NCBI GenBank assembly: GCA_038373865.1
Contig: JAXGGA010002363.1
Span: 1-64,000, forward strand
Length of the DNA stretch: 64,000 nt
Source of the DNA: Uloborus plumipes
Lineage: Eukaryota > Arthropoda > Arachnida > Araneae > Uloboridae
Direction of reading: 5' to 3'
The notes beneath the pieces are model-generated. The model made no database searches. It was not told the origin of the DNA and saw only the letters and a program-made list of their open reading frames with translations. A program made the translations under genes and the position numbers. The stretch's first letter is position 1, and the number at the start of each line of letters is the position of its first letter. This document shows, piece by piece, positions 44,632 through 56,078 of the stretch.

Positions 44632-44720
44632 CTGGTTCTGTACAACAGATGCAATTTGTAAACGGAATTTCTGAATTTCTTTAGTCATGGTAAGATTTGC
44701 AGCTTCACTGTCAATGAGAG
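44632..44720 (-). CDS. Candidate host exon, coiled-coil-like peptide, unrecognised
   Basis: A minus-strand frame encodes LIDSEAANLTMTKEIQKFRL and then QIASVVQNQ, with leucine, isoleucine and valine spaced as in coiled coils and many charged or polar residues. This is unlike the random translations elsewhere in the window. It is preceded by a good acceptor (TGTCTTTTTCAAG|CT) and followed by possible donors (AACCAG|GTGTCT, or CTT|GTGAGC a little later). No initiator, and no flanking exons were found. It could be one exon of a larger cytoskeletal or scaffold-type protein, or chance. Confidence 0.22.
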
Positions 44721-45759
44721 CTTGAAAAAGACATTTTCGGTTAAATATATAACACATATTTTTAAAATAAATGCATTTTAGTCCAAAAGATTGTACAATA
44801 GGCTCTTAAATGCAGTATTTATAATATTACTTTTTTAATTATAACTTTTTTAAATTCTTTATTCTGGAAACCTGTTAAAATGCGGGCTTTTATGGAAAAT
44901 TTCTTTTGTTCGCCACTCATTATCTCAAATGTAGAAAAATGTTTTCGTACAGAATACAAGCTCAATTTCAGAACAGGTTTTTATTGACAAATATGAGCAG
45001 GTGTTTTACAATACTGTGTCTTTTATACTAATTTCTACTTGACCATATATTCATGATTTTTATTACAATCGACACCTTTGCTTGGAAAAATTTACTACAA
45101 TATTGCGATTTGTGGTGTTTTGTAGTAATATTTTTTAAATTCTTATTTTATAATCTTGAAGGAATGTATTCTGAGTGAAAGTCAGTAATTTTAACAAAAA
45201 TATATCCCTCAGCCAATAAATATTCTTTTGGAGTACTTTCACTGCCTAATGCATCATAAATTGTCATAGAAGATCAGAATAGGGGTAGTTCTCAAATTGT
45301 CCTAAAACATTCAAAATAATTTGACACTTTCTAGAATTTTTAACATATAGATATGTTTGACTTGTCATTCATATTTATTTGAACCAAAAGATTGCTTACT
45401 TTTCCATTAAACATATTTTAAAACAACAGATTACAAGTCAGAAATGTTATTAGCGTGGATGTCCCCAGCAGCTATGTCTTGTATATTGTCTACATTTTTG
45501 AAGTATTAGAATCACATTTAAGCCTAAAACAATGTCTCTTCGGGTTTGTTGTTTGTTCAACAAAAATTGTAGCATATCTAATTACAAATTGTTCCCTTTA
45601 AAACGATGCATAACAGGTAATTGTCCCCTCCGAACCCTAGCTCATGCGGACAAAATGCCTTCCGTGAGCAATAAAGGCGAGAGATTTAACAGGAAAGTGA
45701 AGAAAAATGCTTATTTTTGAAAGAAAAGAAAATATTTTTTTTTTTACATTTTAGGGAAA
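44721..45759. other. Unassigned AT-rich sequence
   Basis: Nothing convincing. A 62-codon plus frame (45532-45720) has no known motif and abuts the transposon-like fragment that follows. Confidence 0.45.
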
Positions 45760-45913
45760 ATTCGGCGCATAAGTGAAATATTTATCTTCAGAGCGACGCA
45801 TAAACGAATGATACTATCATTATTTTGCTATGGAATGTGTTGGGACTATTCAAAATCGTCGTATAAGTGAAAAAGGCGCATAAATGAGGCGGTATATAAG
45901 TGAGGAATCACTG
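45760..45913. mobile_element. Right-end fragment of a pogo/Tigger-like element
   Basis: GGCGCATAAGTGAAAT, GACGCATAAACGAATG, GGCGCATAAATGAGG and GGTATATAAGTGAGG recur, and the fragment ends GAATCACTG followed by TA. Inverted, this is CAGTGATTCCTCACTTATAT, a terminus typical of pogo/Tigger elements. The other end was not found. Confidence 0.45.
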
Positions 45914-45915
45914 TA

Positions 45916-46250
45916 TTTACTTATTCGTTTATTTTTCATTAATAATTATTTTTGTCGTTCATTAACACACTCATTTGATGAAAAATACAATTACTGTTAA
46001 TCGCCGCATAGAAAATTTTTCATACTCAAACATTTTGTTTTTCCTTTTTGCCCCATGATTTTTTGAGGTAGGAATTTTACAAATTTTTTTGAAAATACAA
46101 AATAACTGAAAAAGATGAAAAATAATCTTTCAGCGAAATTTGTATTGCAAAATACATCATTCCTTCTTTATGTACAATAACTTTTAGAACAAAATTCAAA
46201 TTTATTCCTTTTGAAGCAGGTGAGTAAACTTAACTATTTCACTTTGCCCA
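45916..46250 (+). repeat. Dispersed repeat (copy 1 of 2 in the window)
   Basis: It aligns with 63555-63875 for about 330 bases. Shared blocks are TTTATTTTTCATTAATAATT, TAGAAAATTTTTC, GCCCCATGATTTTT, AAAGATGAAAAATAAT, TTGCAAAATACATCATTCCT, CAATAACTTTTAGAACAAAA and CAGGTGAGTAAAC. The class is unknown. Both copies directly follow an element end reading CAGTGTA or CACTGTA. Confidence 0.78.
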
Positions 46251-46265
46251 CATTCCACTACTTCT

Positions 46266-46612
46266 CATAATAAATTAGTAGTTGGAAAGTTTTATTTCTC
46301 TGATTTGCATATAACTCTGGTTTCTTCAAAGGCCATAAAAGATAATTTTGTGTTGCAATTATTACATGGCTTATAATCTCATTTTAGTTTAAATTTGTCG
46401 TTAGCATTTATTTTTCAACTTCATTGAAGTAGATAGTAATTTTCATAATAAATTTGTAGTTTGATAATTTTATTTACTGATTTTCAAGCAACTTAAATGT
46501 GCTTAAAAGCCACAGAGAGGAATTTTGTGTTGTAATTACTGTACGGCTTATAATGTCATTTAAGGTACAATTTGTCATTAGCATTTATTTTCCTGTCTAT
46601 ATTAGTGATAAA
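46266..46612 (+). repeat. Two-copy tandem duplication, period ~177 bp
   Basis: CATAATAAATTAGTAGTTGG at 46266 and CATAATAAATTTGTAGTTTG at 46443 begin two units. Both continue with AATTTTGTGTTG(C/T)AATTA and TTAGCATTTATTTT. The units are well diverged. Confidence 0.75.
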
Positions 46613-48135
46613 TGACCCATGAAAATTAATATTAATATCTTGTTAGGTTGAAAACTTAAATATTTAGCTATGCTGACAGCAAGTAACATGCAGGACACTT
46701 AACAGGCAAATTCTATTTTTTCACAAATTTTTACTATTAATAATATTCTAAGATTTCATTTTTATCGAGTCTCCTTTTTTGAGAAGCCCTCAAATAAGTA
46801 ATATTCGTTTTTGTCGGATACCTTTTCATCAACAACATCAACCTTTCTTCATCATGAAAATTGCTCTTTGTATCGGAAAAACACGTGTCTGTTATGCTAT
46901 TTCGAAATTTCAATGTATATTTTTTAAAATTATTTTTGTAGGAAATGCAGCTTATTTAATAATCTTAAAAGAATGTACTCAACCAGTAAAGTGAGCAGTG
47001 TAACTCACAAGTATGTATTAGTTTCTTAGTATTCCCTTGAAGTGTATTTCACGTTTCTTAGCCATGAAATTTCAATCGCCCTAACGAAAAAAGGAATGTA
47101 TGGTGGGGAGGGCCAAAGGAGATGTATGTGTCAGTTTCGAAAACTCGCAATTTCAAACCTGTCAAGTTTTAAAATGAAATCCGGAATGAAAGCATCCTGC
47201 ATTGTGAAGAAAGAGGGAAATAAATAAATAACAGTGGAAGCAAAAAAAAGGAAAAGGCGCTCTGCTAGAACAAAAAACGCGGCGCGTCAGCAAAATCCTG
47301 GACCGACCCCTACTTAACCCTAAACAAGGCCTATTTTAAAATTCCCCCTTCCGAACTGTTGCCATTCCGGATGTCGCAAAAAAGGGCCCCGATTCGATAG
47401 CATCGCTTTCAGGGACACGGAGCAAAAAAATGGCGTTCGAGTTTAAATAAAATCGCTATCTGATGTCGGTTCTTTCCTCTTTTTCTATTTATTTTACTTT
47501 TTGGCTACGACTTCGGAAAATAGGGCAGTAGGTGTTAAAATGACGGGCTCACGGTTTTTCCCTCACACTTCGAGTGGCCATACCCAGAAACATAAAACAT
47601 TGGGGGGGGGGGAGGCTCCTGAATTAGAAACCCTCTCCCCTCCACTGTTTTCACCATTTGTTTTCTTCGTTCTGTCGTCGGAGCATTGTGTTATTTTAAC
47701 TTGATTTTCTTTGATAACGCAGCTTGTTTGATTAGAAATGTGGTGTACGCTAAAGGTGTTGATAAAATAAGTCTATACTCAAAACTGAATAATTGCGAAT
47801 AATTGAGAAAGAAAAAAAAATCCCAAGTTCTTGTTTTCCCCCCTTTTTTGACTATTTAAAAAGAACTGTTCACGTTTAAATATATTTTCAGCTTGACAAG
47901 ATGAATAGCAGTTTTGTGAAAGGGTAATTTTGTTCAAAATATAAAATTTTGGATGATATTACCTTTCTATACACATATGTACAGTACACATCAAAAGTAA
48001 AAGCGCTCTAGTTCAAAACATTGATTTTAGGGAGCTCTATGTGTTGCTATTATCAATGCTTTGTCTTGGTATCTTCACTTTCAATGGGAAAAAAAAATAA
48101 TGACATTTTCAAATCATTGAAAAAAAAAAAAAAAA
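46613..48135. other. Unassigned sequence
   Basis: A GC-richer portion at 47260-47440 and a G run near 47605 are the only compositional features. No gene or element was recognised. Confidence 0.45.
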
Positions 48136-48650
48136 ACAATAATGAATGTACTTTAAAGGATAGACTATTTCAGGAATCTATTAGTAAGAATTTTTTTTTT
48201 TAATGAATAAAAAAGTTATTCCTCTATATTAACACACCATCTTAAAAATTAAGAAAAACAAACATTGCGATGTTTTTAAACTCTTAGTTTTGGGGGGCTC
48301 AGACTTGGCTTTAGTTCTGAGAGGAGATCTCACACTTTGTCCACCCTCATTGTGGTCGAATACCCAATTTGCCTGGATAAATAATGAATGTAATTTAAAG
48401 AACAAACTATTTCGGGAATCTATTAGTAGAAAAATGATTTTCAAGAATAAAGAAGCTATTCCTTTACATTTACTTCTTAAAAATTAAGAAGTAAGTGTAA
48501 AGGATCTTAAAAAATAAGAAAAAAAAAAACATTGTGACATTACCATCCTCTTAAGTTTTTGGGGCTTAATCTTGGCCTTAGTTCTGAGAGAAGATCTCCC
48601 ACTTTGTCCACCCTCATTGCGGTCGAATACCCAACCTGCCTGAAAAGTAT
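48136..48650 (+). repeat. Two-copy tandem duplication, period ~245-265 bp
   Basis: Each unit contains ATAATGAATGTA(C/A)TTTAAAG, ACTATTTC(A/G)GGAATCTATTA, then CTTAAAAA(T/A)TAAGAAAAA, then GAGATCTC(A/C)CACTTTGTCC followed by ACCCTCATTG(T/C)GGTCGAATA. The later blocks sit at 48240-48377 and 48507-48650. An imperfect hairpin (48461-48503) lies at the junction. Confidence 0.82.
48461..48503. repeat. Hairpin at the tandem duplication junction
   Basis: CCTTTACATTTACTTCTTA and its near-complement TAAGAAGTAAGTGTAAAGG face each other across a few bases. Only one mismatch is seen in 19-base arms. Confidence 0.8.
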
Positions 48651-51600
48651 GAATCGGAAGGGTCAATTAGGCGTCCCTTTCTTGATCAAGGGAATGGGCC
48701 ATCCATCAAACCTCCGGGAGGAGGGATATGAATGGACCGGATATTATTGCCGGACAAGAGAGATGGAGGAAAACTTCCATTTCCGAGTGGTCAATCTGCC
48801 CAATAACCTCCACCGGACAGTCGCGCAGAGAAATGTCTCTGTCCGCAGATTCATTTCCAACTCTGTGATCCAGATGGCAAGTTGCTTTTCTTAGGAGGGA
48901 AGGAAAAACGTTCTTGATAAGCGGGTACAATTCATCAAGGCAAAGTTCGGAATTTGGCTCCAAAATTTGTGATATTAATTACTATAAGAATTATTCTCTG
49001 ATTGATTTCCGATTTTTCATATAGTAGGTCGGGGTACCAAAAACTTAGTAAAATGAGACAACGTGTAAAAAAATACAAATGAACATATTTAAAATAAGTT
49101 AAAACACAGTAAACAGCTGAACAGCTGTTTTCTGAGCACAAAGTTTTCGATAGTAGTAGAGCAAAGTTTTCGATAATAGGGTAAGTTCTCCAGTAGTCAG
49201 CCAGTCTCCAGTAGTCGGCCACAATCACATAAAATTCCTCATAAATAGTACATTTTCAATTCAAAATCAGATATGACGCATTCACACATTCATGTACCTA
49301 TCCTAAATCATCAACCAGTGTCAGTTAAGTTTTGGGTACTTTTTTTGAATTAGTAATTAGGCACTTAATTTTGAATGGTGTGCCCGTCATCCAAGATTGA
49401 GATTCTGATTATTTTTCAGCTAAGATGATTCTGTGGAAGACTACTAGAGCATTTACTAGTGTTGACAACAGCTTGGATTTTAACATAATTTTTTTCTTAA
49501 TTTCTGAAACAAGTAGGTGATTCACTATCAGAAGGGTTCATTCTAAAGTTTTACCTTGTTTTTGTTGCTGTATTGATAGCTGAAAGTTCTAGGTTAGCCA
49601 AGATCAACAAAATATCTCACCCTACCAAATACTTTTCTAATGAAGGTTTAGATGTTTTGTTAAATCGATAAGCACTTAAAAATTCGAAATAAATTACTTA
49701 TTATCAAAATACGAAATTGCTATTTCGAGGCATATTACCCAGATAGTCAGGCAATTCGCCCGCTCCACTGGGATGCAATGCTCCATTTAAAATAACATTA
49801 TGAAACTTATTATAATTCATAAAACGATAGCAGTTGACTAAATTAATGCAAATAATTATATCAGTACCGTAACAAACATTAAATTAACTTTAAATTTGAA
49901 AAAAAAAGGATTTTGCATGATTTTGTCTTGATCTTAAGGCTTATATCACTAATAATTGAAATAATCCAAAGAAAAAAAAAGAAAAAAATACTGAACGTTA
50001 TGTTACACACTTAATTGCATAATGCATACCATTGCTTCTGAAAATATTGCCACCAGTGCACTGCGTGGGTGTTATGGCACTGCGTCGTTTTACAAGACGG
50101 GTAATGTAATGTAACAATATGAAAACTGATTGACTATATGTAACAGCAACATAATTATTTTAATCAGACAGCTAAATCTTTTAGTAGAAGCATTTTGAAA
50201 TTGCGAGAAAGATAACTGCGAATTTGCAACTTGAAAATCATTAGTATACATCAACTGTCCGAGTTTGTCTTAACTACAGTGAACATTAAGGTAGTCATTT
50301 TTGTCTTTTTGCTATAAAAGAATGGCCCAATTCAAAAAGCTCTAAATACAGTCATCTTTTAACAATTAGTTCCTGCCAGTTGCTGAGTATTTTAGCTACG
50401 CTCCTTGAAAATTTGTAAAACTAAGTTTTTTACACTCAAAATTAACTAAAAAACTGCCAGCCACTTCATTTCCTTCAAAACTCTCTAATGAAGATCTAAT
50501 GTTCATGTAATCTGAAATGTAGACCAACTGCTTTGTACTTAAATGAAAATAGTCGTCATAAGCCCATTAAACAAGAAAAACTAAGAACACAAAAACAATT
50601 TCCATTTTTTTAATTTTTTAACAAACTTTTTTTAAAAAGGGGAAGGAAATGGTGGTAGTTTTTTTTTTTCTTTTTTCTTCTTTTCTGTCGTTAGCACAGA
50701 GTTTCGTTAAGTGACAAGGAAATGACGAAAACAGGACGAAGAATGGACTTCTCAGAAAGAGTTTCCACGAGAAAATTAATTGCTCGTTCGTAATTTAAAA
50801 TGAAAAACGTCATTTTTTTTCTCTCAAAAGAAAGGCCATTTTGACGTGTTTAAGATCTTTTTTCTCTTAACATTACAAAAACTTAAACAGTTAGGGTAGG
50901 GTCTGTACTTCCTGCTGTTTTATGAATGTCACTTATATAGCACTGTTGTTATTAAGTGAAATACGCTTTAAAAGTTCTTGGGAAAAAATTAATTACTCCA
51001 CTAAAGAAGAGAGAAAACATTACTGTTTATAGAGGTGCAAAACAATTTCTGGAATTTTACATTTCATTAAGAGTTTATGAACTAATTTAATGCTCTATTA
51101 TTAACTTTTAAAATACGGACCATGTTTTGGTTTTCTGAGTAAATAAATAGCTTGATAAGAAATGCGAAAAACGTTGTGTAGGCAAACAGTAGCAGTCTAA
51201 AATGATATTCAACGATTTCAAAACACTAAATTTCTTATTTTTGTGCTAAATAATAAAAAGTTTTACTCTAATTGCACGAAGACAATTTGGTAGCAACAAA
51301 ATTATTCTAAGAATATCATTATTGAGGGAAGAAAGGATATGATTAAAAACTAAAAAATTATAAACCTATGAAAAAAGAAATTGGTCCTGAGACAGAAAAT
51401 TGGGCAACTTTCAAGCAACGAATTGGTTACATAATTACTTTTAAAAAATCCTTTATTTCATTCTGCGTTAAAAAATGTGATTAATGTAAAATAAAGACTG
51501 GACAAAAAAAATCGAACAGAAAAAATCAAATACAATTTTTTGCTCAATAAGCATTATTATTTAAATTTTAACAGTAAAAATATTAGTAAAAAAATATTAA

Positions 51601-53287
51601 TTTTTTAAAGAAATGCCGACTTTGATGTACGAAAATACTCAAATTTGTTTATTTTCTTATCACCAAAGTTATTCGATCTTGATCATAAACATGAACATGT
51701 GACTTTTAATTAAAGGGAATAAGAAGCGATAACGGTCGTTCAAAATCGGAAAGATTAACTGTTGAATTATTTTTGAACCACTCATAAATTTTACTTCAAT
51801 TAATAAGAAACTTTATTTTTTAAAACTATGTATGTTGCGGTTCATCAGTAAATAATCTGATTTTGAGTCACCTAAAAAGATTCTCCCGAAAACACGAAAA
51901 ATCCTCGTTGTGACACTTTTTTACATTTCCATTAGTTTAACTCTTTCGTCCGTCATTTCAGACCGACCCGTTCTGCAGTGCTTTTACAAAACAATGGAAG
52001 AACGATCTCAGTACCTTTTGGAGAGGAGGGGCTGACGCAAGCAGCAAACCGTGAAATGCAAACGACCAAAGCCTTTGAAAGCGCCTCTGTAGCACTTTGT
52101 TCACTCCCCGCCAGACTCATTAATAACCAACTGTTGCTTCGTTTTCACTGTCTTGAAAAATGATTTTCTAGATAGAGGCGATGATGTTTGGAAAAACATA
52201 TCTTTTCATTCATTTTACGGTCAATTAGGTACAAAGCTTTAACATTTACTTACAATTCTTTCGACGTGAAATATATCGTTTTCAACGTATTTTAAAACAG
52301 TGCTTTGCATTATGAAAACTCATTTCCAAAATAATAGTCTAAATCAGAGTAATGATAATGGTATTGGAATTTTGTGGTATTTTATCTCAGAATTAAAAAT
52401 TTTTAAACTTACATCTTTTAGAATTGCAGCTTTTGATGCAATATTTCTCTAACTAATGTTAATATAAAATTGGCCTTTATTAGGCTAAAATCATCGAATT
52501 TGGGTATCACCTGCAATGGAATGAAAAGAAAAAAACGAACAATAAAAGTATGGATCCTGGAATTTGGATCATATCAATATAAAAGCTCAAAACAAAAATT
52601 TTGGCTATGAATTTTAACTGTGAAAACAGTACAGATATTTTTTTTTAACCCGGAATGCCTCCTATTATTGGGTATCGCACAGTTAACATTGCAAAGCAAG
52701 TATTAAAAATATTGATAACAATTATCATCTAAAAGTTAAAAATAGCTGCATAAAAATCAACGAATCACAGCACAAATTTTTCGAAGACATTGTATAAATA
52801 TTTACTTTACTTTTATAACGCTGACTCACCATTTTTTTTAAATAAAAGGTGTTCATTTTTGTTCCTAGTAATTAACTATAGTTTCTACAAATAGGATAGC
52901 TTGAAGATTGACTTTATTGTTTTTTTTTAGTGTTAATGGAGACATTTATTTCAAAAACCAGTCAAGCGACGAATTTTCTAATTTTAAGAACACATTTATA
53001 TCATCACTTTAAACTATCAACCACGATTTCAACTGTTTACTGAAATAAATATTTTTTTAAATATATGTTCATTTCATTTTAAAATATTGTAACCCTTAAT
53101 AAAAAATATTTAAACAAGGGTAAAAATGCCTTTTCGAATTTTTAGAGCTTGTCTCTTGACTGATTTTTGAAATAAATGATTTAATTTACAAAGCCACTTC
53201 AGCTTTTCACTTCTAATTCCCTTAAAACCTTCAAGACTTCTTCTAGGATGAATACTTATAAATAGTACACTAAATCTTCTCTATATA
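48651..53287. other. Unassigned AT-rich sequence, 4.6 kb
   Basis: No element ends with target duplications and no recognisable coding exon. The stretch 48651-48960 is GC-richer and open on both strands (111 codons plus, 85 minus) without a known product. At 49180-49222 CTCCAGTAGTC(A/G)GCCA occurs twice in a row. The remaining sequence is typical intronic or intergenic DNA. Confidence 0.45.
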
Positions 53288-53295
53288 CTCAGTAA

Positions 53296-54005
53296 TAGGG
53301 ATGCACCGATAAGCAAATTGGCCGATTATCGATTACCGATTAATCGTTTGTTGATTTTCGGCCGATTAATGGTAAGAATGATTGTTTTTAATACTACGAT
53401 TTCACAATCACTTTTTTTTTCTCTCTTATACAATTCCGAGTTTAGAAATAGTAAGTAATTTATTTCTGAGAAGATTTTTTTTCCATTTTCCTAATTTTCA
53501 CAAAATAATTTCAGTATTTTATTAAATTTCTTAGAACCGATTTACATATTATTGTCAATAATATTACATTAATACATTGTTAATTATATTAATTGGACAT
53601 AAAAATTTTTAAAAAAGAGGATGGTCTGTGGTGAGCATTCCACAATTTAGGAGTATTTTTAATTTTCAATTTTAATTATCAGTAGCAATTTAATTCAAGA
53701 CTTTTATTCTTTGAAAATTAGAGGTTACCTAACACAATACTAAGGAGAAAACTATCACACATGAAAAATGTTGCAACATTGTCTATGTGTATATTTATTC
53801 AAAGCAGGAGAATAAATTTATTAAAAACTTAATATCAACTATGAGGATTATTATTACTGTTAATAAAATCAAGCGCATAGTTTCTTAGTGAAGGTACACT
53901 TTAAAGCTTAATATTAAAAAAATATATTTTTTAGCCGATTAATCAGCCCAATTTTGCCGATTATGGCAGATTAATCGGTACTGCCGACTAATCGGTACAT
54001 CCCTA
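53296..54005. mobile_element. hAT-type non-autonomous element, CGATTAATCGG family, 710 bp
   Basis: Ends TAGGGATGCACCGAT and, inverted, TAGGGATGTACCGAT, flanked by a perfect 8-bp duplication CTCAGTAA (53288-53295 and 54006-54013). It is a shorter relative of 9203-10371 in the opposite orientation. It shares the GCAAATTGGCCGATTATCGA end and the AAAATGTTGCAAC interior. No gene. Confidence 0.92.
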
Positions 54006-54013
54006 CTCAGTAA

Positions 54014-55787
54014 CATGAAAAATTTATTTCGTATCTATAGAAAGTACAACGGAAGAAAACCTGAACAATTGCTTAGCATCCAACCACTTCAATGAGCTCA
54101 ATTCTTGTGATCTTACCCATAGTATCGGAGAAGGATGGTTGCGGTAGCATTTATGGGGAAAGTATATATCCCGAGGGTGATAGGATATCTAAATAGATCT
54201 AATAGCCGAGGCACACATGGAGGGAAAAAATCAATGGTGGATACCAGGAATGGGTAGTTAACCCCACTTTCGCTGCATAACAGGTTTCAAGTGCCGGCAA
54301 TGGATGTACTTCTTTTCTGCTACCAAATGAGGACGTATCTTTATAGGTAGGGCAGGATAAAGCGAAATATTTTCATATTTCTCCGGTGCTATGACTCTTA
54401 GTTTATGTTTGGGTTAGACAAATATCAAATATTGTTGACAAATTGGGATTGGCTTAGGTAATAGAAAAAAATGTTTCCTTCCGTAAAGTACATATGATGG
54501 TGCTTCAAGGTAATTTGTATCTAAAACTTCCATATCTTAACTGCGATGCTCCTATTGTAGCAGCGCACTTTCTTTGTTTCATGGGATATTTCATGATATT
54601 TTTAAACAGGGGAAAAGGCATAACATTTCTTACTTATATTGAATTAACTTTTGTAGTTAATATTGGCACAGTCAGTAGGAGACAAAGGAACTACGCTTGG
54701 TTCATAACCCATCAATAGACTTGAAGTTATTGATCGGCTTAAAACTTAGAACTTTAAATCGGACCTTATCTTTTAGACCTCAAATCGGATCATGTCCAAA
54801 TTAAAGTCTATTTGTAAATTGTTTTTATAATTGCTTCAAGACCTACTTAGTTAAACATATTTTCACAAGATGGTGGTTAATTTAAATTACGATTTAAGTA
54901 ACAAGTACTGAATAAAGACAGTTGGAAGGATAAGGGCGTGGGGAATTTGGAGATAGCTCGTGCAAATTATACTACAAGGTGCGGCATAACAACCTCCTGT
55001 ACTTTTAGAGCCAGGTTATGGTGGGATACGGAGATGGTAATGGTATCAGAGAAAGCAGTACATGTGCCATTTGCAGTAGTAGCAATGGAAATTATCTATG
55101 TGTTGTGAAGAAGCAAATTCGTACTGGTGTTTTTTTTAATATTTACTACTCAGCGAAAGAATTTCGCTTTCGGTTCCAATTTATTCAGCATGGATGCTAT
55201 TCCAGATAGAAAAAAAGCCCCTTTGGGCTCCATATTTTACTATCCCGAGGCACGGATACTACATTAAAAAGAAAAACGCCTGGACGACCGCAGACTGTTA
55301 GAAAACTGAAAAATGTGACACATGTAGGAACGTCTATCCAGGAATCTAATAAAGCACTATAGCACTTAAACATGCAAGCTGTCCAGCAATTTCCAAAAGT
55401 AAGAAAAACCTTGGCCTGTGCCCTACACAACGTGAATAATTTTTCTCGCCAAACAGGATCATGTCAGCCAAGTTAGAGTAGAATGCGAAATTCTTGCTGA
55501 GTAGTAATTAACAAAAACACCATTACGAATATGTTCCTCCACAGCACATGACGATGCCCACCACTCGAGTAACCATGCGGTTCAGCAGTTTCAGAATTAT
55601 ATGTTAAATAGACGTGATAAGACGTCCGAAACCGTCAATCAGGCAGGAAACTAATACAAAATTTTACAAGAACCCTATCTGCGATACCACTTTCCCCACT
55701 GTATCCTCATCACAACTCATACAACGCTTTTTCAGAATGCAAGAGGTTGATATGCCGCTTCCTGCTTCGTTAAAAGTCTTACACACC
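54014..55787. other. Unassigned sequence; possible decayed coding relics
   Basis: Composition is slightly less AT-rich than elsewhere and frames of 63-83 codons occur (54494-54718, 55018-55209, 55197-55430, 55614-55865), but none shows a domain I can name. It may be an old retroelement or pseudogene remnant. I see no supporting motif. Confidence 0.35.
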
Positions 55788-55985
55788 CGCCAACTCGGCC
55801 ATTTCGATCCATGGACTGCAGTTTCGAGCTTATTATGCTCTCATCAGCATGGAATACGAAAGTAGTCAAGTTGGAAGCAAAAATCCTCTTGTATAGCAAA
55901 GAGAGCCAAAAAAAAACCTGGTAGCTAATGTGAAATTAGAATACCAGCAAGCGACCGCGTTTGGTACGATACAACTCGTAAATTT
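55788..55985 (+). repeat. ATCCATGGACTG-family dispersed repeat copy
   Basis: CAACTCGGCCATTTCGATCC, ATGGACTGCAGTTTCG, CTCATCAGCATGGAATACGA, AAAATCCTCTTGTATAGCAA and CTGGTAGCTAATGTGAAATT follow the order of the units at 1944-2705. The GTAAGTAACC start is missing. Confidence 0.78.
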
Positions 55986-56078
55986 TTTTATCTCTCATAT
56001 GGCTCGAAATGTGCAAGCATTTTACATTTTTTTTTTTGCTCCTCATGTACCTCTGCTTTTGGCTGCGTCACTTGCATT

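Noticed and set aside
48559..48963. 111-codon plus and 85-codon minus frames
   Set aside because: They overlap each other and a tandem duplication; no recognisable product. GC-richer composition keeps both open.
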